NCBI GenBank assembly: GCA_033557465.1
Contig: CM066036.1
Coordinates: forward strand, 587,409,574-587,473,573
Origin: Ichthyophis bannanicus
Taxonomy: Eukaryota; Chordata; Amphibia; Gymnophiona; Ichthyophiidae
Reading direction: 5' to 3'
DNA: 64,000 nt
The position numbers and the translations under genes are program-made. Shown piece after piece: positions 44,366 to 54,160 of this stretch; the stretch's first letter is position 1; every line of letters starts with the position of its first letter. Under the pieces are notes generated by a model, which saw only the letters and a list, made by a program, of their open reading frames with translations, was not told the DNA's origin and made no database searches.

Positions 44366-46700
44366 TATTTTATTTTTTTAAGACCCATTTATCACAAAAT
44401 CTCTTAAAACCATCCTATAAAATAGACAAGATAGCAAACATGTAAAAACAGGTTTATAACAATCCTTCACCAAGGAAACGGAGCGACATTGAGGAATGCT
44501 TTACACATTCTCTGAATCGTTTCACATCGTGTCCTTTCCTAAGTTTTAATGGCAAATTATTTCACAAGCAAGGAGCTGCTACTAAAAAAGATGAATAATG
44601 AGTTCCAACCAGTTTTGCAGTGGTCAGGGAAGGTGCCTTCAATGTATTAGTGTTCTCTGAATGCAGGCTTCAGCCTGGGGAGTACCGAAGCAATAAATAG
44701 TTGAAGTTGATCAGAGACTTCAAATTAAGGTATTAAAACAAACCAGCAGATTTTGAATTTTGCATTGTGTACCACAGGCAAACAATGCAAAGAAAAGAAG
44801 GATAGCTTAATGAGTTCACATATGCCGTTACCAGTCAACATACCGCCAGTGGCATTTTCTAACCAGCTGAAAAACCGGAGATGAGCGGCTGAGAAGTCGA
44901 TTTAAATGCCATTGCTGTAATAAAGCCGCTTAAAACCCTAACTTGAAGAGCAATACAAAAGTCAATAGGTGACAATTTATAACACATCCTTCCTAGTAAC
45001 TGTAGCTTAAGGAAAGCAGCTTCCACAACAATTTGGATTATTCGTTCAAAGATACTTGCTCATCAAGAAAACCCCTTGGTTTTGCACCACTGATGATGCT
45101 GGAATTTCTACATTATCGACTAACATTGATGGTAGCAAAACATTAGCTATAGGTGACCTAATCCACAACAGTTCAGTTTACTTCAAAAGTAGAGCCAGAT
45201 TTTTGCCTCCCATCCAATTGCTAATAGCAGTCAGAGCTCTATTAATCATTTCAGCAGTGTCTGTCTGCTGCTCATCTGCTAACAGAATTTGAATGTCACC
45301 AGCATAAATCATATATTGCAGTTTTAATTCACATGAAAGACAAGTCAAGGGTAGGAAATACATTTTAAACATAAATGATGAGAATCCAGAACCCTGATGA
45401 TAATCTGGTGTCCTCCAAATGCATTCTTCACTATTACAGACAATCTTGAATTTTCCAGATTGCACAAAAGATTCAGACAAGCTAAGAACCCAAGCCGATA
45501 CTCCGAGCTCTTTCAGCTGGACTTAAAAAAGCTTAGAATGATTGTGCTGAGCGCAGCTGTAACATCACGCATATTCATTACAATCTGACCCCTATGATAA
45601 GCCGTGCTCTTACAATGTCTAGTACAGAAATAAGCAAAGTTTCTCCGCTATGATTTTTTTCTAAAACCATATTGGTAATAATCCAATAAGCCACTAGTTT
45701 GCACATAATCATCTAGCTGCAACACTACACATTTTTCCATGATATTGAGTAATGAGGCAACATTGGAAAAAGGATGGTAATTTACCTCTAATGATACATT
45801 TGCATTCTGCTTATTTGAGACTGGGCATACAACAGCTCTTTTCAGATCATCTGGAAGTATGCCTGACTGTAATGAGGTGCGAGTTGTTCATTATTGATAA
45901 TAGAACAGAACTAATAGAATCATCCAATTTAGCTATTACAATAATAGGACAAGGGTCCAATACAAAACCCTTTTGCTTTACAGCTGACAGCACTCACAAA
46001 ATCTACAAAATGTTTCTCACATCAGATCAGTAGAAATCCTTGTCAGCGCTGTCTTTTCTCATTATGGTGTGCCTCACATCATCTGCTCTTTGTTGAAAAT
46101 AAAGAGCCAACTGATCAGCTGAGGGGAACACCCCTTCTCATCTTTATATTCATGTCTTATCACTTTGCATAGTGAAAACAGTTCCTTAGGTTGGTTAATC
46201 ACTCAGACTAACTTGCCTGACACCACTTTCTGTTTCTGCACTTGGACTCATGGTTTATAATCTCTGAGCACATATTTATATACTATTTGTAATTCATCAG
46301 TAGCACATCAGCACTATTTCCATTCCACGTTTCTGAGAATTTTTTTTTAGTTTCATCTGTATACCAACCTTTTAGGCGGACATGATATGAGGGAATCATT
46401 ATCTGCTTTAATGGAGCAAGAGCTTCCATTACTCGCTCTATTGAAGAGTTCCATAGTTCAACCTATTCCAGCACATAGATGAGTAAAGGAATCAAATCCT
46501 TTTACTGCATACATCAACAAATTATTTTAGGATCAATTGGAAATTGAAAAGCATGGAGAACAATTTCATTATCGGTGGATGGTAGTTGACAATCCCAACA
46601 GATACAAAGTTAATAAAACATGATCTTACCAAGCGACAGTTTCACTAATGAAATTAGTACATGTCCAGGAACCACTAATTCCCTGAGTTAAAAATAATTG
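44366..46700 (-). pseudogene. L2-like LINE, decayed reverse transcriptase
   Basis: Read on the minus strand: SGILPDDLKRAVVCPV (about 45875), NIMEKCVVLQLDDYV, then GLLDYYQYGFRKNHSGETLL (about 45690-45635), the conserved 'YQ.GFR..HS.ET' block. Next come GSGFSSFMFKMYFLPL and YMIYAGDIQILL (about 45390-45270, with AGD in place of ADD), then ISNWMGGKNLALL. The 3' part with 'tattttattttattttttt' on the left is degraded. Many stops; an old copy. CR1-A sequence starts about 65 bases to its right. Confidence 0.75.
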
Positions 46701-46764
46701 GTCTAGTAAATGACTTGCTTCATCAATACTAAACTGAAAAATAGGCAAAAAAACCCCAAGCCTG

Positions 46765-46970
46765 ATAACTCTGCGAGAGAGTCAGTTAGACTGTTAGAGG
46801 ATAGAGGGGTAAAAAGAGTGCTAAAGGAGGAGAAGGCCATAGCGGAGAGACTGAATGAATTTGTTGCTTCATTCTTTACTGAAGAAGATGTAGGGAAGTT
46901 ACCTTTGCCTGAAATGCTTTTTAAAGGTGATATGTCACAAGAATTGAAAGAAATATTGATAGACTGGGAA
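46765..46970 (+). pseudogene. CR1-A LINE copy 5, segment 1 (linker before reverse transcriptase)
   Basis: ARESVRLLEDRGVK, AIAERLNEFVASFFTEEDVGKL and FKGDMSQELKEIL match copies 3 and 4 just upstream of the reverse transcriptase. It is 5'-truncated at about 46765. The sequence stops after 'agactgggaa' at 46970 and resumes exactly at 53384 with 'gatgtattacaactatttg'. Confidence 0.85.
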
Positions 46971-47232
46971 TGGTGAGGCCGCGTGGCCCCCCCCCCCCCG
47001 GGGCGTGCGAGCGGCCGACATTAACCGGGGGGCGGCCGGCCGCGTGCCCGCCGCGGCGTGGCTGCGTGGCTGCGCGGTTGGGGCCCGCAGTGCGTGGAGG
47101 GCTCCCATTGGTTCCCGAGGCACAGGGCTGTGCGCGGGAGCCAATGGGAGGAGGGGAGGAGTTTCGGGGGGAGAGTAAGGGGAGCGTTGCGGCGTCCTCC
47201 GGCCTTTCTCTCGAGGCGGCCGGAGGTGACGG
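46971..47232 (+). repeat. Ngaro-like split repeat A1
   Basis: Starts tggtgaggccgcgtggcc and ends ggaggtgacgg. Against A2 it differs only in the length of one C run and one G run over about 260 bp. Confidence 0.9.
47102..47150. promoter_or_regulatory. Inverted CCAAT-box pair in repeat A1 (putative promoter element)
   Basis: ctcccattggttccc at 47102-47116 faces gggagccaatgggag at 47136-47150, an inverted repeat with one mismatch that places a CCAAT box on each strand. The surrounding repeat is CpG-rich. The same pair is in A2 (52801-52815 and 52835-52849). CCAAT boxes bind NF-Y in vertebrate promoters; that this is the element's promoter is inference. Confidence 0.5.
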
Positions 47233-47984
47233 ACGTCGCGTGTAGCCAGAGGTTTGAAGATTATGGTTGTGTTGGCCTTGGCTCCATTTGTGTGCCCCCT
47301 GGTCTCATGGTGGTTGCTGGCTGGCGTTGCTGCAGCGCTGTGCAGCAGGAACGAATAAACAGAGGTCTGTTGAATGTATGGATAGAGGAGTGCGGGGAGC
47401 GGTTTGGGATTGGAGCTGGGGCTGTGGCCATGCGAGAGTGGCAGCATGTTAAATGGTGGCCGGTTATTGATGCTTTATCTCCATTACATATGTTGTTATC
47501 TGTCCTTGTTCCAAACTTTATGTGGGAAGAACTTGCCGTAAAGAGATACACGCTTAATTGAACGTAAGTCACGCCTTGCAACTTGCACTATTATCGCTCC
47601 TATGGTGCAACATTCTATGGAACAAAAACACATACGGCAACAATTGCATTGGCTGGTTATTGATTGTATCAGCAATAGTGCAAGTCGGGATTGTATGTAA
47701 CAACTGGTAAGATTAGAGCAGAGATGAATTTTTTCTCTCAATTCGGTACAACCTGTGGGACTCAATGAGTCTTTGGATTGGTTAACAGCCCTTTAATCTG
47801 ATTGGTTAGATCTGTTTGAATGCAACCCTGTTTCCTCCTTAAATAACCATTAGTAAAGTTTGTTGGTATCTCAGTGGAAGTTCCCTGCTAGCTGTGTGAC
47901 TAATCCTGAAGCAGCCCTTTAAATTTGATCAGGTGAAACTCGAGTCGACTATTGAGTCCTCAGCTTTAACATTTTGCTGCTTTT

Positions 47985-49495
47985 TGAGTGGCTGGTGGGT
48001 GGGTGAGTGGGGTGGCTGCGGATCGGCCGCAGAGGTTTCGCTGGGAGCTCTGGTTCACGGCTGGCATTGGCACTGCAGCTGTGCTGTCGTGGGGGCTGGA
48101 GAGATGGGCCTGATGCTTTTAGCGGGCTCGGGGCTGGCTTATGGCTGTCGGGGAGCTGGATCGGGCTCGGTGCTGACTGGGAGGGTCGGCGGATCTCCTC
48201 TGGGGCTGGCGGCAGCTCTGCCGAGCCTGGCTTGGGTCTGCCACAGGGGAGGAGTTGGCCTCGGGAGAGCTTCAGCTGGTGGAGCTTGGGGGAGCGCGAC
48301 GGGTTAAGTGCTGGGATGTGTGCAGGGAACACACCTGAACACGCTTCGGGCCGGTTTTGCCACCCCTAATGCGGTGCCAGGCTTTGTCGGCAAACACCTA
48401 ATTTGCCAAAGATTATTTCCTTTCCAGCTTGGGATTCTGCACAACAGTTGCCCTTGTCATCCACTAATATGACCTAGATGGATACTTGGAATACGGCTTC
48501 ACAGAATAATCAACTACTAAGAGGCACTATAGATCAAGTTGCTGCATTTTCTCGTGATACTGTCAATGTTGTTGACTTTCCCTGAAGAGCAGTTGCATGA
48601 GAATGTGTTTCAAGTGGAGGATCTATCTGCTTAGAGTTCATTTAGCAGTCGGTGACCTCCAGTCTTAAGGATGGTATTGTGTTGCACAGGCAGTGAGAAT
48701 CCATGGAAAATGTTATGCTTTATGGGAATTTGAGATTTCTCAATTTTCCCAGAACACGTTCTTTAATATATTTAAGTTGGTTAAAGAAATATTTTAGTGA
48801 AGTTCTAAATGTGAGTAATTAACCTTGATCAAATTTTTGTCTCTAATTGCTTTTATTTGTTTGGTAAGCAGTTAATGGAAGCCCCAGATGCAGTAGCCCA
48901 AGAATTGGTAAATACCTTCGATATTTCTAACTTTCTTGAAACCTCCTCGAGGAAATTTCAAGTCCGGCTACCCTGATTGTGACGTTCCTTACAGATACTG
49001 ATAAAAGTATTGTTTTGAAATTGTACTTTGGAGAAAAAGCGGACATTATTCTGTGGAGGGGAATTGTTTGTATTTCCCGATGTGGCTAGGGCAACTCAGT
49101 TACACAGGAAGTCTTTTCTTCAGTTAAAGCCTAGAGTATTAGCTAGTGGTGCTATTTTCTTTTATATTCCTTGTGAGTATTTGATTTCTTTTCAGAGCAA
49201 ACATGTCATTTTGATTGCTGGCAGCACGAAGCTTTCCTGAAAGGCAAATAGCCCACTGGGCAGGTGTAGTGGTTCAAGGACTGCCCTAGTATCTTCTCTT
49301 TTCCAATTTTCTATTTTCAGTTTTTCTGAGTTATTTCAAGGGCGATGCATCTTGATTTTCTTTGTGTAATCTTATCTCCGTACTGCTCCCTTCATGTGGG
49401 CTAAGTACTGTGGATTAATTGCCTGTTACTTATGATTGCCTGTCCTTGCACTGATTGTACAGTTTGCAAAATTCAATATAAACAAACAAATAAAT
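47985..49495 (+). mobile_element. Half-LINE copy 1: L1-type ORF1 without ORF2, inside the Ngaro-like element
   Basis: GC-rich leader (about 47985-48370), then a decayed ORF1-like region aligned to copy 2 at 61.2 kb: NQLLRGTIDQVAAFSRDTVN (about 48510) corresponds to NTLLKGTMEQVCSFSEEVVV. The clearest block is in ORF 49028-49240: FPDVARATQLHRKSFLQLKP, the 'D....T...R..F..L.P' element of L1/Tx1-type ORF1 RNA-binding domains. About 250 bases later it ends 'attcaatataaacaaacaaataaa' with no ORF2. Boundaries are estimates, especially the 5' one, and no target duplication was found. Confidence 0.6.
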
Positions 49496-50746
49496 GGCAT
49501 CTTGTGCATGATTTGGTTAAAGAATTACAGCTAGGTGGCTTATTCTTGACTCAAACTTGGCTGACTCGCACACTTGCTCTAGCTATGTGATAGTGGCTCG
49601 CCTTGGGGTGTAGTAACGCAAATCACACAGGACACTTGCGGCCGCTGCGCCTTGGCAAGGGCATGGTCACGGTTTCCTTGTAGGTGTGCGGGTTAAGTGA
49701 TTGCCGTTTCATTAAGCGTAGCCCTCAATGTCATAGCGGGTGATTTCATTCAGGGCCAGTGCTATGGTCATATCACTAACTGTTGGTATATTTGTACTGA
49801 CGCTGGCTTATTTTCCAGCTGTTTGTCGTATTAAATGGCTTATTAAATACGGGTGGGAGTGGACGGGGAGGCTGCGGCTCTCCTGGTTGGGACCTTTGCA
49901 AGGTGGGGGCCACGGCCCTCCCGGGGGGGCTGGGGGGGGGGGGGGGCCGCGGCCTTGGGCGGGAGCGGGTGCTGCGGGGTCTTTCCCTTGTTTCTCCCCA
50001 CAGGGCACTTCGCGAAGGCAGTCCCCGAGGCTCGAGAGTCCGCTGGCATGTTGTGCCGGGTCGGTCGGAGACAGGAGTGGTGCCTGACCTGGCGACGGCT
50101 GCGGCAGGTGAGTCTGTGGGGGTGGGGTCTTCGGGGGGAATCATGGCGGGGGGAGAGGGGGGTGGGCGGCCCGAAAATGGCGGCGCTCAGGCCGTTCGCG
50201 TCGGGCGTCGGGTTTCTGTTCATCTACGTCCGCTGTGACGTCGTTGTTCTCGTCAGGGTCGGTTCTCGGCGGGGTCGGAGGGGAGCCGGGTCGAGGGCGG
50301 GGGGGGGGGGGAGGGCGAGGACAGGGTTGGTTGGTTCGGGGGGGGGCGCCGTCGTAGGTGGTAGCGTTCACGGTGCGTGGGACGGCGGGCCGGGTAAGCT
50401 GCGGCGTAAACTTGCGGAGCGGCGCTGGAGGGTCGGAAGCCTTTTGGGGACCGTAGGCAGTAGCAGACGGTTTATGGCGCGGCGGGTAGGGTACCGAAGG
50501 GGTGCACAACCCGCGGGCATTGCTGCGGCTGGCTAGGGTGTGGGGGAGGGCGCATTGGCCCAGTGCGGGCTGGTACGCTGGCAGTGGTGGTTACAGTTAG
50601 TTGCGTACAGTCAGTTACAGATTTCTTTGTTCTTTGCCCCCTCCCACGGCTTCTCTCCGGGATAAGCTAGCGGTGAATATCCTGTTGTGGGGGTGGCGGG
50701 CCCGTTCAGGGCGACACCCGTCCCGGGGGGGCCAGGCGCATAGGGG

Positions 50747-51232
50747 TTGATCCGTCACCTGACCCACCCCATCTGGGGTTCAGGGTATGATCGTCCCCCC
50801 ACGGAATTCAGTGACGTGCGTAGGCTTCCTTGGTCGTGGCGGTGGAGTTGGTGCGGGGGGCCGGGCGGGGGTGCCGGATGGCCAGGGGGACATGGCATCT
50901 TGTCTTGTTGGCTATTGCCCGTGCGCCCTTAGGCATTCCCGTTGTTGGGGGTTTTGGTTAATGATTTGATAGGGGTTTGCCTCTGGGGTGTTCTATCTCT
51001 GGTGCGCACCTGGAACGATTTGGTACGTTCCTGCATTGGGCGTTAGTAGGCCGGGTGCGGGGTGCTTAAGTGGTGCGTTGACTGGAGGATGTCTGGTGTG
51101 GGTGAGGCGCGGATTGGGCGCGTCGACGCCTTGTTGGTCCGGCTCATGCAAATAGAGGGGGAGTGGGGAGTTCTGATGGCGGGGGGGAAGCCGGAGGGCC
51201 CCCATACTCAGTTAACCTTTTTCGGGATCGAG
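50747..51232 (+). pseudogene. Ngaro-like reverse transcriptase remnant
   Basis: Three blocks typical of DIRS/Ngaro reverse transcriptases occur in order on the plus strand. First is IRHLTHP with PPTEFSDV and, about 35 residues later, LLPVRP (50750-50932; the usual forms are like 'LIHHLSyP', 'eFs.v' and 'aFRLLPVhP'). Second is ERFGTFLHWALVGR (51013-51054). Third is KPEGPHTQLTFFGIE (51188-51232; usual 'K.eGP.t.LtFLGIe'). The YLDD box between the second and third is degraded; near 51070-51095 only a 'LED' can be suggested. Each block is in its own frame, so the gene is dead. The match is by recall of family patterns, not by a search. Confidence 0.65.
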
Positions 51233-51568
51233 CGGGAGGCTGGGGAAGTAGTGGCGCGCGACTGACGGAGGGTTGGATCCACGTGCGGTTCTGGGTGTGA
51301 GCGTGGACGCGGGGGGGGATCACCCTCCGATCGCCGGATTGGCCTGTACGTGGCAGCGGCGTACTCCGCCGGAGTGTCTCGGGCTGCGGCAAGTAGGGCT
51401 TGGGGCGGGGTTCGAGTTCCTTGCTAGGGCTGGAAGCGCTCTGGCCCGTCGCCAGGGACAGCGGGAGGCCCATTCTGCCTGAGTTGCGGCAACACTCGTG
51501 TGCTGTTTGGCCAGCGGCGGTGTTGTCCAGTTACGAGGGCACCTGCTTCTGGGCGAGTTCGTCCTTGT

Positions 51569-51667
51569 GCAGCTGCTAGTGCGGCGGCGGTGGGCTTACC
51601 TGAGCAGGACATCACGCGGATCGGAAGATGGAAGTCCTGCGCGTGTCGGGGATGTGTGCGTCGGTAA
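51569..51667 (+). pseudogene. Ngaro-like tyrosine recombinase, C-terminal end with Tyr positions changed to Cys
   Basis: The frame reads AAASAAAVGLPEQDITRIGR then WKSCACRGCVRR and a TAA at 51665. Vertebrate Ngaro/DIRS recombinases end in a closely similar 'GAA..AA..G......I..IGRW.S.aY..YvR' block, where a Tyr attacks DNA. Here both expected Tyr positions are TGT (Cys) at 51644-51646 and 51653-51655. The upstream His/Arg box is not convincing and the catalytic core is absent, so only the tail remains. Confidence 0.7.
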
Positions 51668-51719
51668 GGGCGCTAGGGGGGGGGACTGGCTAACTTTGGA
51701 TCTGTTTTCTTTTGCAGAA

Positions 51720-52200
51720 GTTCTTCCTGGCTCGTGTCGCTGTTGGGTGCTTGGCCACTCATTCGAGTGGGGCCGGTTGGCGAGCAGCAACACGCCTGGA
51801 TGAGTGGAAGATTGGTTGGACCAGTTCGGGTGCCCGTTTCACGGCTGGGAGAGCGCGTCTGCGATGGCTTCAGCTTGCCTTTGCTACACTGGGGTGGCCA
51901 CGATCTGGTGTCCTGGGCCTGCAGTGGCATCGGGCCGGGATTCGGGACAAGGAAGCGCTATTGGAGATGTTTCATGGTTGTGATTTTCCTGTGGTCAGCT
52001 ATCGATCCAAGGCCTGCTTGCCCGGCTCAGCGGCGGGGGTCGCGGGGTCTAGCAAAGATCAATCAATGAATTGGCGGATGGGTGGGGGAGCAGGGCGGGG
52101 GCCCGCGTTTGCACCCCTGGGCTGGGGGTGGAGGGTGCGGGCCTGTTTCGGGCTGATGGGGTCCACCTATCCCCGGTGGGATGGATGTGCTCCGCAACGC
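51720..52200 (+). pseudogene. SGNH-hydrolase-like domain of the Ngaro-like element
   Basis: Four SGNH blocks occur in order across shifting frames. CWVLGHSF holds the block I Ser (GHS at 51753-51761). LHWGGHDL (51884-51907) is the GGND block with Asn changed to His. LWSAIDPR lies at about 51989-52012. LFRADGVHLSPVG (52143-52181) holds the block V Asp (52155-52157) and His (52164-52166). Vertebrate Ngaro elements are known to carry such an extra hydrolase-like domain after the recombinase; its role is not established. Frames change at least twice between blocks, so no intact protein is made. Confidence 0.75.
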
Positions 52201-52300
52201 TTGGCAGGGGGCCTTGGAGGAATGGCTGAACCGGGGGGGGCGTTGGTCGCAGCTTTGCCGGGGGGGGGGGCGGCGCAGGCCGGGGTGGGCCTGAGCCGGT

Positions 52301-52672
52301 GGCGGGATCCCGGAGGTTTCCGGGGTCCGGAGCCGGAGCCAAGCAGTAGGGCGGGGGTGGGGTACCCCCGCCCGGGCGGTCCCTCAGGCTTTTGCTAATA
52401 ATAGGGCGAAGCCGGATGAGGGAGGCTAGGCAATTTGCCGGGGCCTGGACAAGGCGGAAGCGGAAGCGGCATCACTTTGCTATTCACATGGCTGGTGAGG
52501 GCTCGCTCTGCTGGGGGGGGGAAATACAATGTAAAGTTGGATTGTTGATGTTATGGTTTATGGCAATAAAGCTGCGACCAGTTGAATTCCCATATATGTG
52601 TGGTCTACCTTTTTTATGATGGTGGGGGGGGGTGTGGCGGTGTGGCGGAGGCCGGTCCGCCTTACCCGGTTA
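52301..52672 (+). repeat. Ngaro-like split repeat B1
   Basis: Starts ggcgggatcccggaggtt and ends cttacccggtta, directly abutting A2. Against B2 I count about one substitution (near 52521) plus G-run length changes over 370 bp. It contains an aataaa (about 52566) suitable as a polyadenylation signal. Confidence 0.9.
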
Positions 52673-52931
52673 TGGTGAGGCCGCGTGGCCCCCCCCCGGG
52701 GCGTGCGAGCGGCCGACATTAACCGGGGGGGCGGCCGGCCGCGTGCCCGCCGCGGCGTGGCTGCGTGGCTGCGCGGTTGGGGCCCGCAGTGCGTGGAGGG
52801 CTCCCATTGGTTCCCGAGGCACAGGGCTGTGCGCGGGAGCCAATGGGAGGAGGGGAGGAGTTTCGGGGGGAGAGTAAGGGGAGCGTTGCGGCGTCCTCCG
52901 GCCTTTCTCTCGAGGCGGCCGGAGGTGACGG
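52673..52931 (+). repeat. Ngaro-like split repeat A2
   Basis: Copy of A1, directly following B1. After 52931 it gives way to a 78-bp spacer absent from the left end. Confidence 0.9.
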
Positions 52932-53009
52932 CCGTCCCGCCCTCCCGCCCTTTACCTGGGGTTCGGGGGTGTGGTGGCTATGGAGGGGTGTTGCAGCTGG
53001 AGGGGGTGT

Positions 53010-53383
53010 GGCGGGATCCCGGAGGTTTCCGGGGTCCGGAGCCGGAGCCAAGCAGTAGGGCGGGGGTGGGGTACCCCCGCCCGGGCGGTCCCTCAGGCTT
53101 TTGCTAATAATAGGGCGAAGCCGGATGAGGGAGGCTAGGCAATTTGCCGGGGCCTGGACAAGGCGGAAGCGGAAGCGGCATCACTTTGCTATTCACATGG
53201 CTGGTGAGGGCTCGCTCTGCTGGGGGGGGGGAATACAATGTAAAGTTGGATTGTTGATGTTATGGTTTATGGCAATAAAGCTGCGACCAGTTGAATTCCC
53301 ATATATGTGTGGTCTACCTTTTTTATGATGGTGGGGGGGGGGGTGTGGCGGTGTGGCGGAGGCCGGTCCGCCTTACCCGGTTA
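53010..53383 (+). repeat. Ngaro-like split repeat B2 (right end of element)
   Basis: Copy of B1 forming the right end; CR1-A sequence resumes at 53384 (the final 'a' is ambiguous between element and host). Confidence 0.9.
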
Positions 53384-53994
53384 GATGTATTACAACTATT
53401 TGATAAACTGAAGAGTAGCAAATCACGTGGACTAGATGGTATATGTCCAAAGGTGTTGAAAAAACTGAAATATGAGATTGCAGACCTACTATTAGTAATC
53501 TGTGAACCATCATTAAAATCATCTGTAGTACCTGAAGATTGGAGAATGGTCAATGTAACGCCAGTTTTAAAAAGGGTTCAAGGGGAAACTATAGACCTGT
53601 GAGCCTGATGTCAGTACCAGGCACAATAGTAGAAACCATTATAAAAAATAAAATTACTGAACATGTAGATAGTCGTGCTTTAATGGGGGGAAGCCAACAT
53701 GGATTTAGTCAAGGAAGATCTTGTTTTACTAATCTGTTATATTTTTTTGAAGGTGTAAATTAACAGGTAAACACAGGTGAGCTGGTTGATATAGTGTATC
53801 TGGATTTTCAGAAAGCCTTGGAGAAGGTCCCTCATGAGAGACTCTTGGCAAAATTATAAAGTCATGGGATAGGAGGCAGTGTACTATTGTGTATCACGAA
53901 CTGGTTAAAGATAAAAAACAGAGAAAGGGCTGAATGGCCAATTTTCTCAGTGGAGAAAAGGTGAAGAGTGGCGTACTCCAGGGATCTGTGCGGG
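53384..53994 (+). pseudogene. CR1-A LINE copy 5, segment 2 (reverse transcriptase)
   Basis: Continues from 46970: LQLFDKLKSSKSRGLDGICP (PGPDG decayed to RGLDG), KYEIADLLLVICE, YRPVSLMSVPGTIVETI, QHGFSQGRSC and VYLDFQKALEKVPH. It runs to the VPQGS region (here 'cgtactccagggatctgtg') and is interrupted at 53995-54008 by the L1-clade LINE. Several frameshifts. Confidence 0.85.
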
Positions 53995-54008
53995 GCCTGC
54001 TGCTTTTT
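53995..54008. repeat. Left target-site duplication of the L1-clade LINE
   Basis: gcctgctgcttttt, repeated exactly at 60393-60406. It is part of the CR1-A host (the LLF codons after VLGP). Confidence 0.95.
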
Positions 54009-54160
54009 CTTATATACTTTATTTAGCAACACCATGTAACAAGATTAGGCAATTCAACAAGCAAACACCTGGAGAGCGGGCAACTCTTATTCCCCTCCAG
54101 GAGAACAAAAACAAACACATGTGTGTTGGACAGTTTTCCAAAATATATAAAAAAAACAAA

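Larger units (their letters stand above)
46971..53383 (+). mobile_element. Ngaro-like (DIRS order) tyrosine-recombinase retrotransposon, non-autonomous looking
   Basis: 6.4-kb insertion into CR1-A copy 5. The repeats have the split direct layout A1 (46971-47232) - internal - B1 (52301-52672) - A2 (52673-52931) - spacer - B2 (53010-53383). This is typical of Ngaro/PAT elements and differs from LTR or inverted-repeat types. The host CR1 is rejoined without a target duplication beyond one or two ambiguous bases, as expected for tyrosine-recombinase insertion. Internal remnants appear in order: reverse transcriptase (50747-51232), tyrosine-recombinase end (51569-51667) and SGNH hydrolase (51720-52200). 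RNase H and most of the recombinase are missing. A half-LINE sits at about 47985-49495. The plus strand is very G-rich from 49.85 kb on. Confidence 0.8.

Noticed and set aside
47933..48369. ORFs of 120-127 codons in the GC-rich leader of half-LINE copy 1
   Set aside because: Overlapping in several frames on both strands without domain similarity; composition explains them.
49850..50600. CpG-island promoter of a host gene
   Set aside because: The island lies wholly inside an inserted retrotransposon and no host exon follows.
49740..52400. Many long overlapping ORFs (up to about 228 codons), Gly/Arg/Pro-rich, on both strands
   Set aside because: They arise from G-rich, stop-poor sequence of the Ngaro-like element; only the short RT, YR and SGNH blocks have family patterns, and these fall in different frames.
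46971..53383. LTR retrotransposon (Gypsy, Copia or retrovirus-like)
   Set aside because: The repeats are split (A1-B1A2-B2) rather than one repeat at each end, there is no TG...CA LTR with short target duplication, and no integrase or protease is visible.
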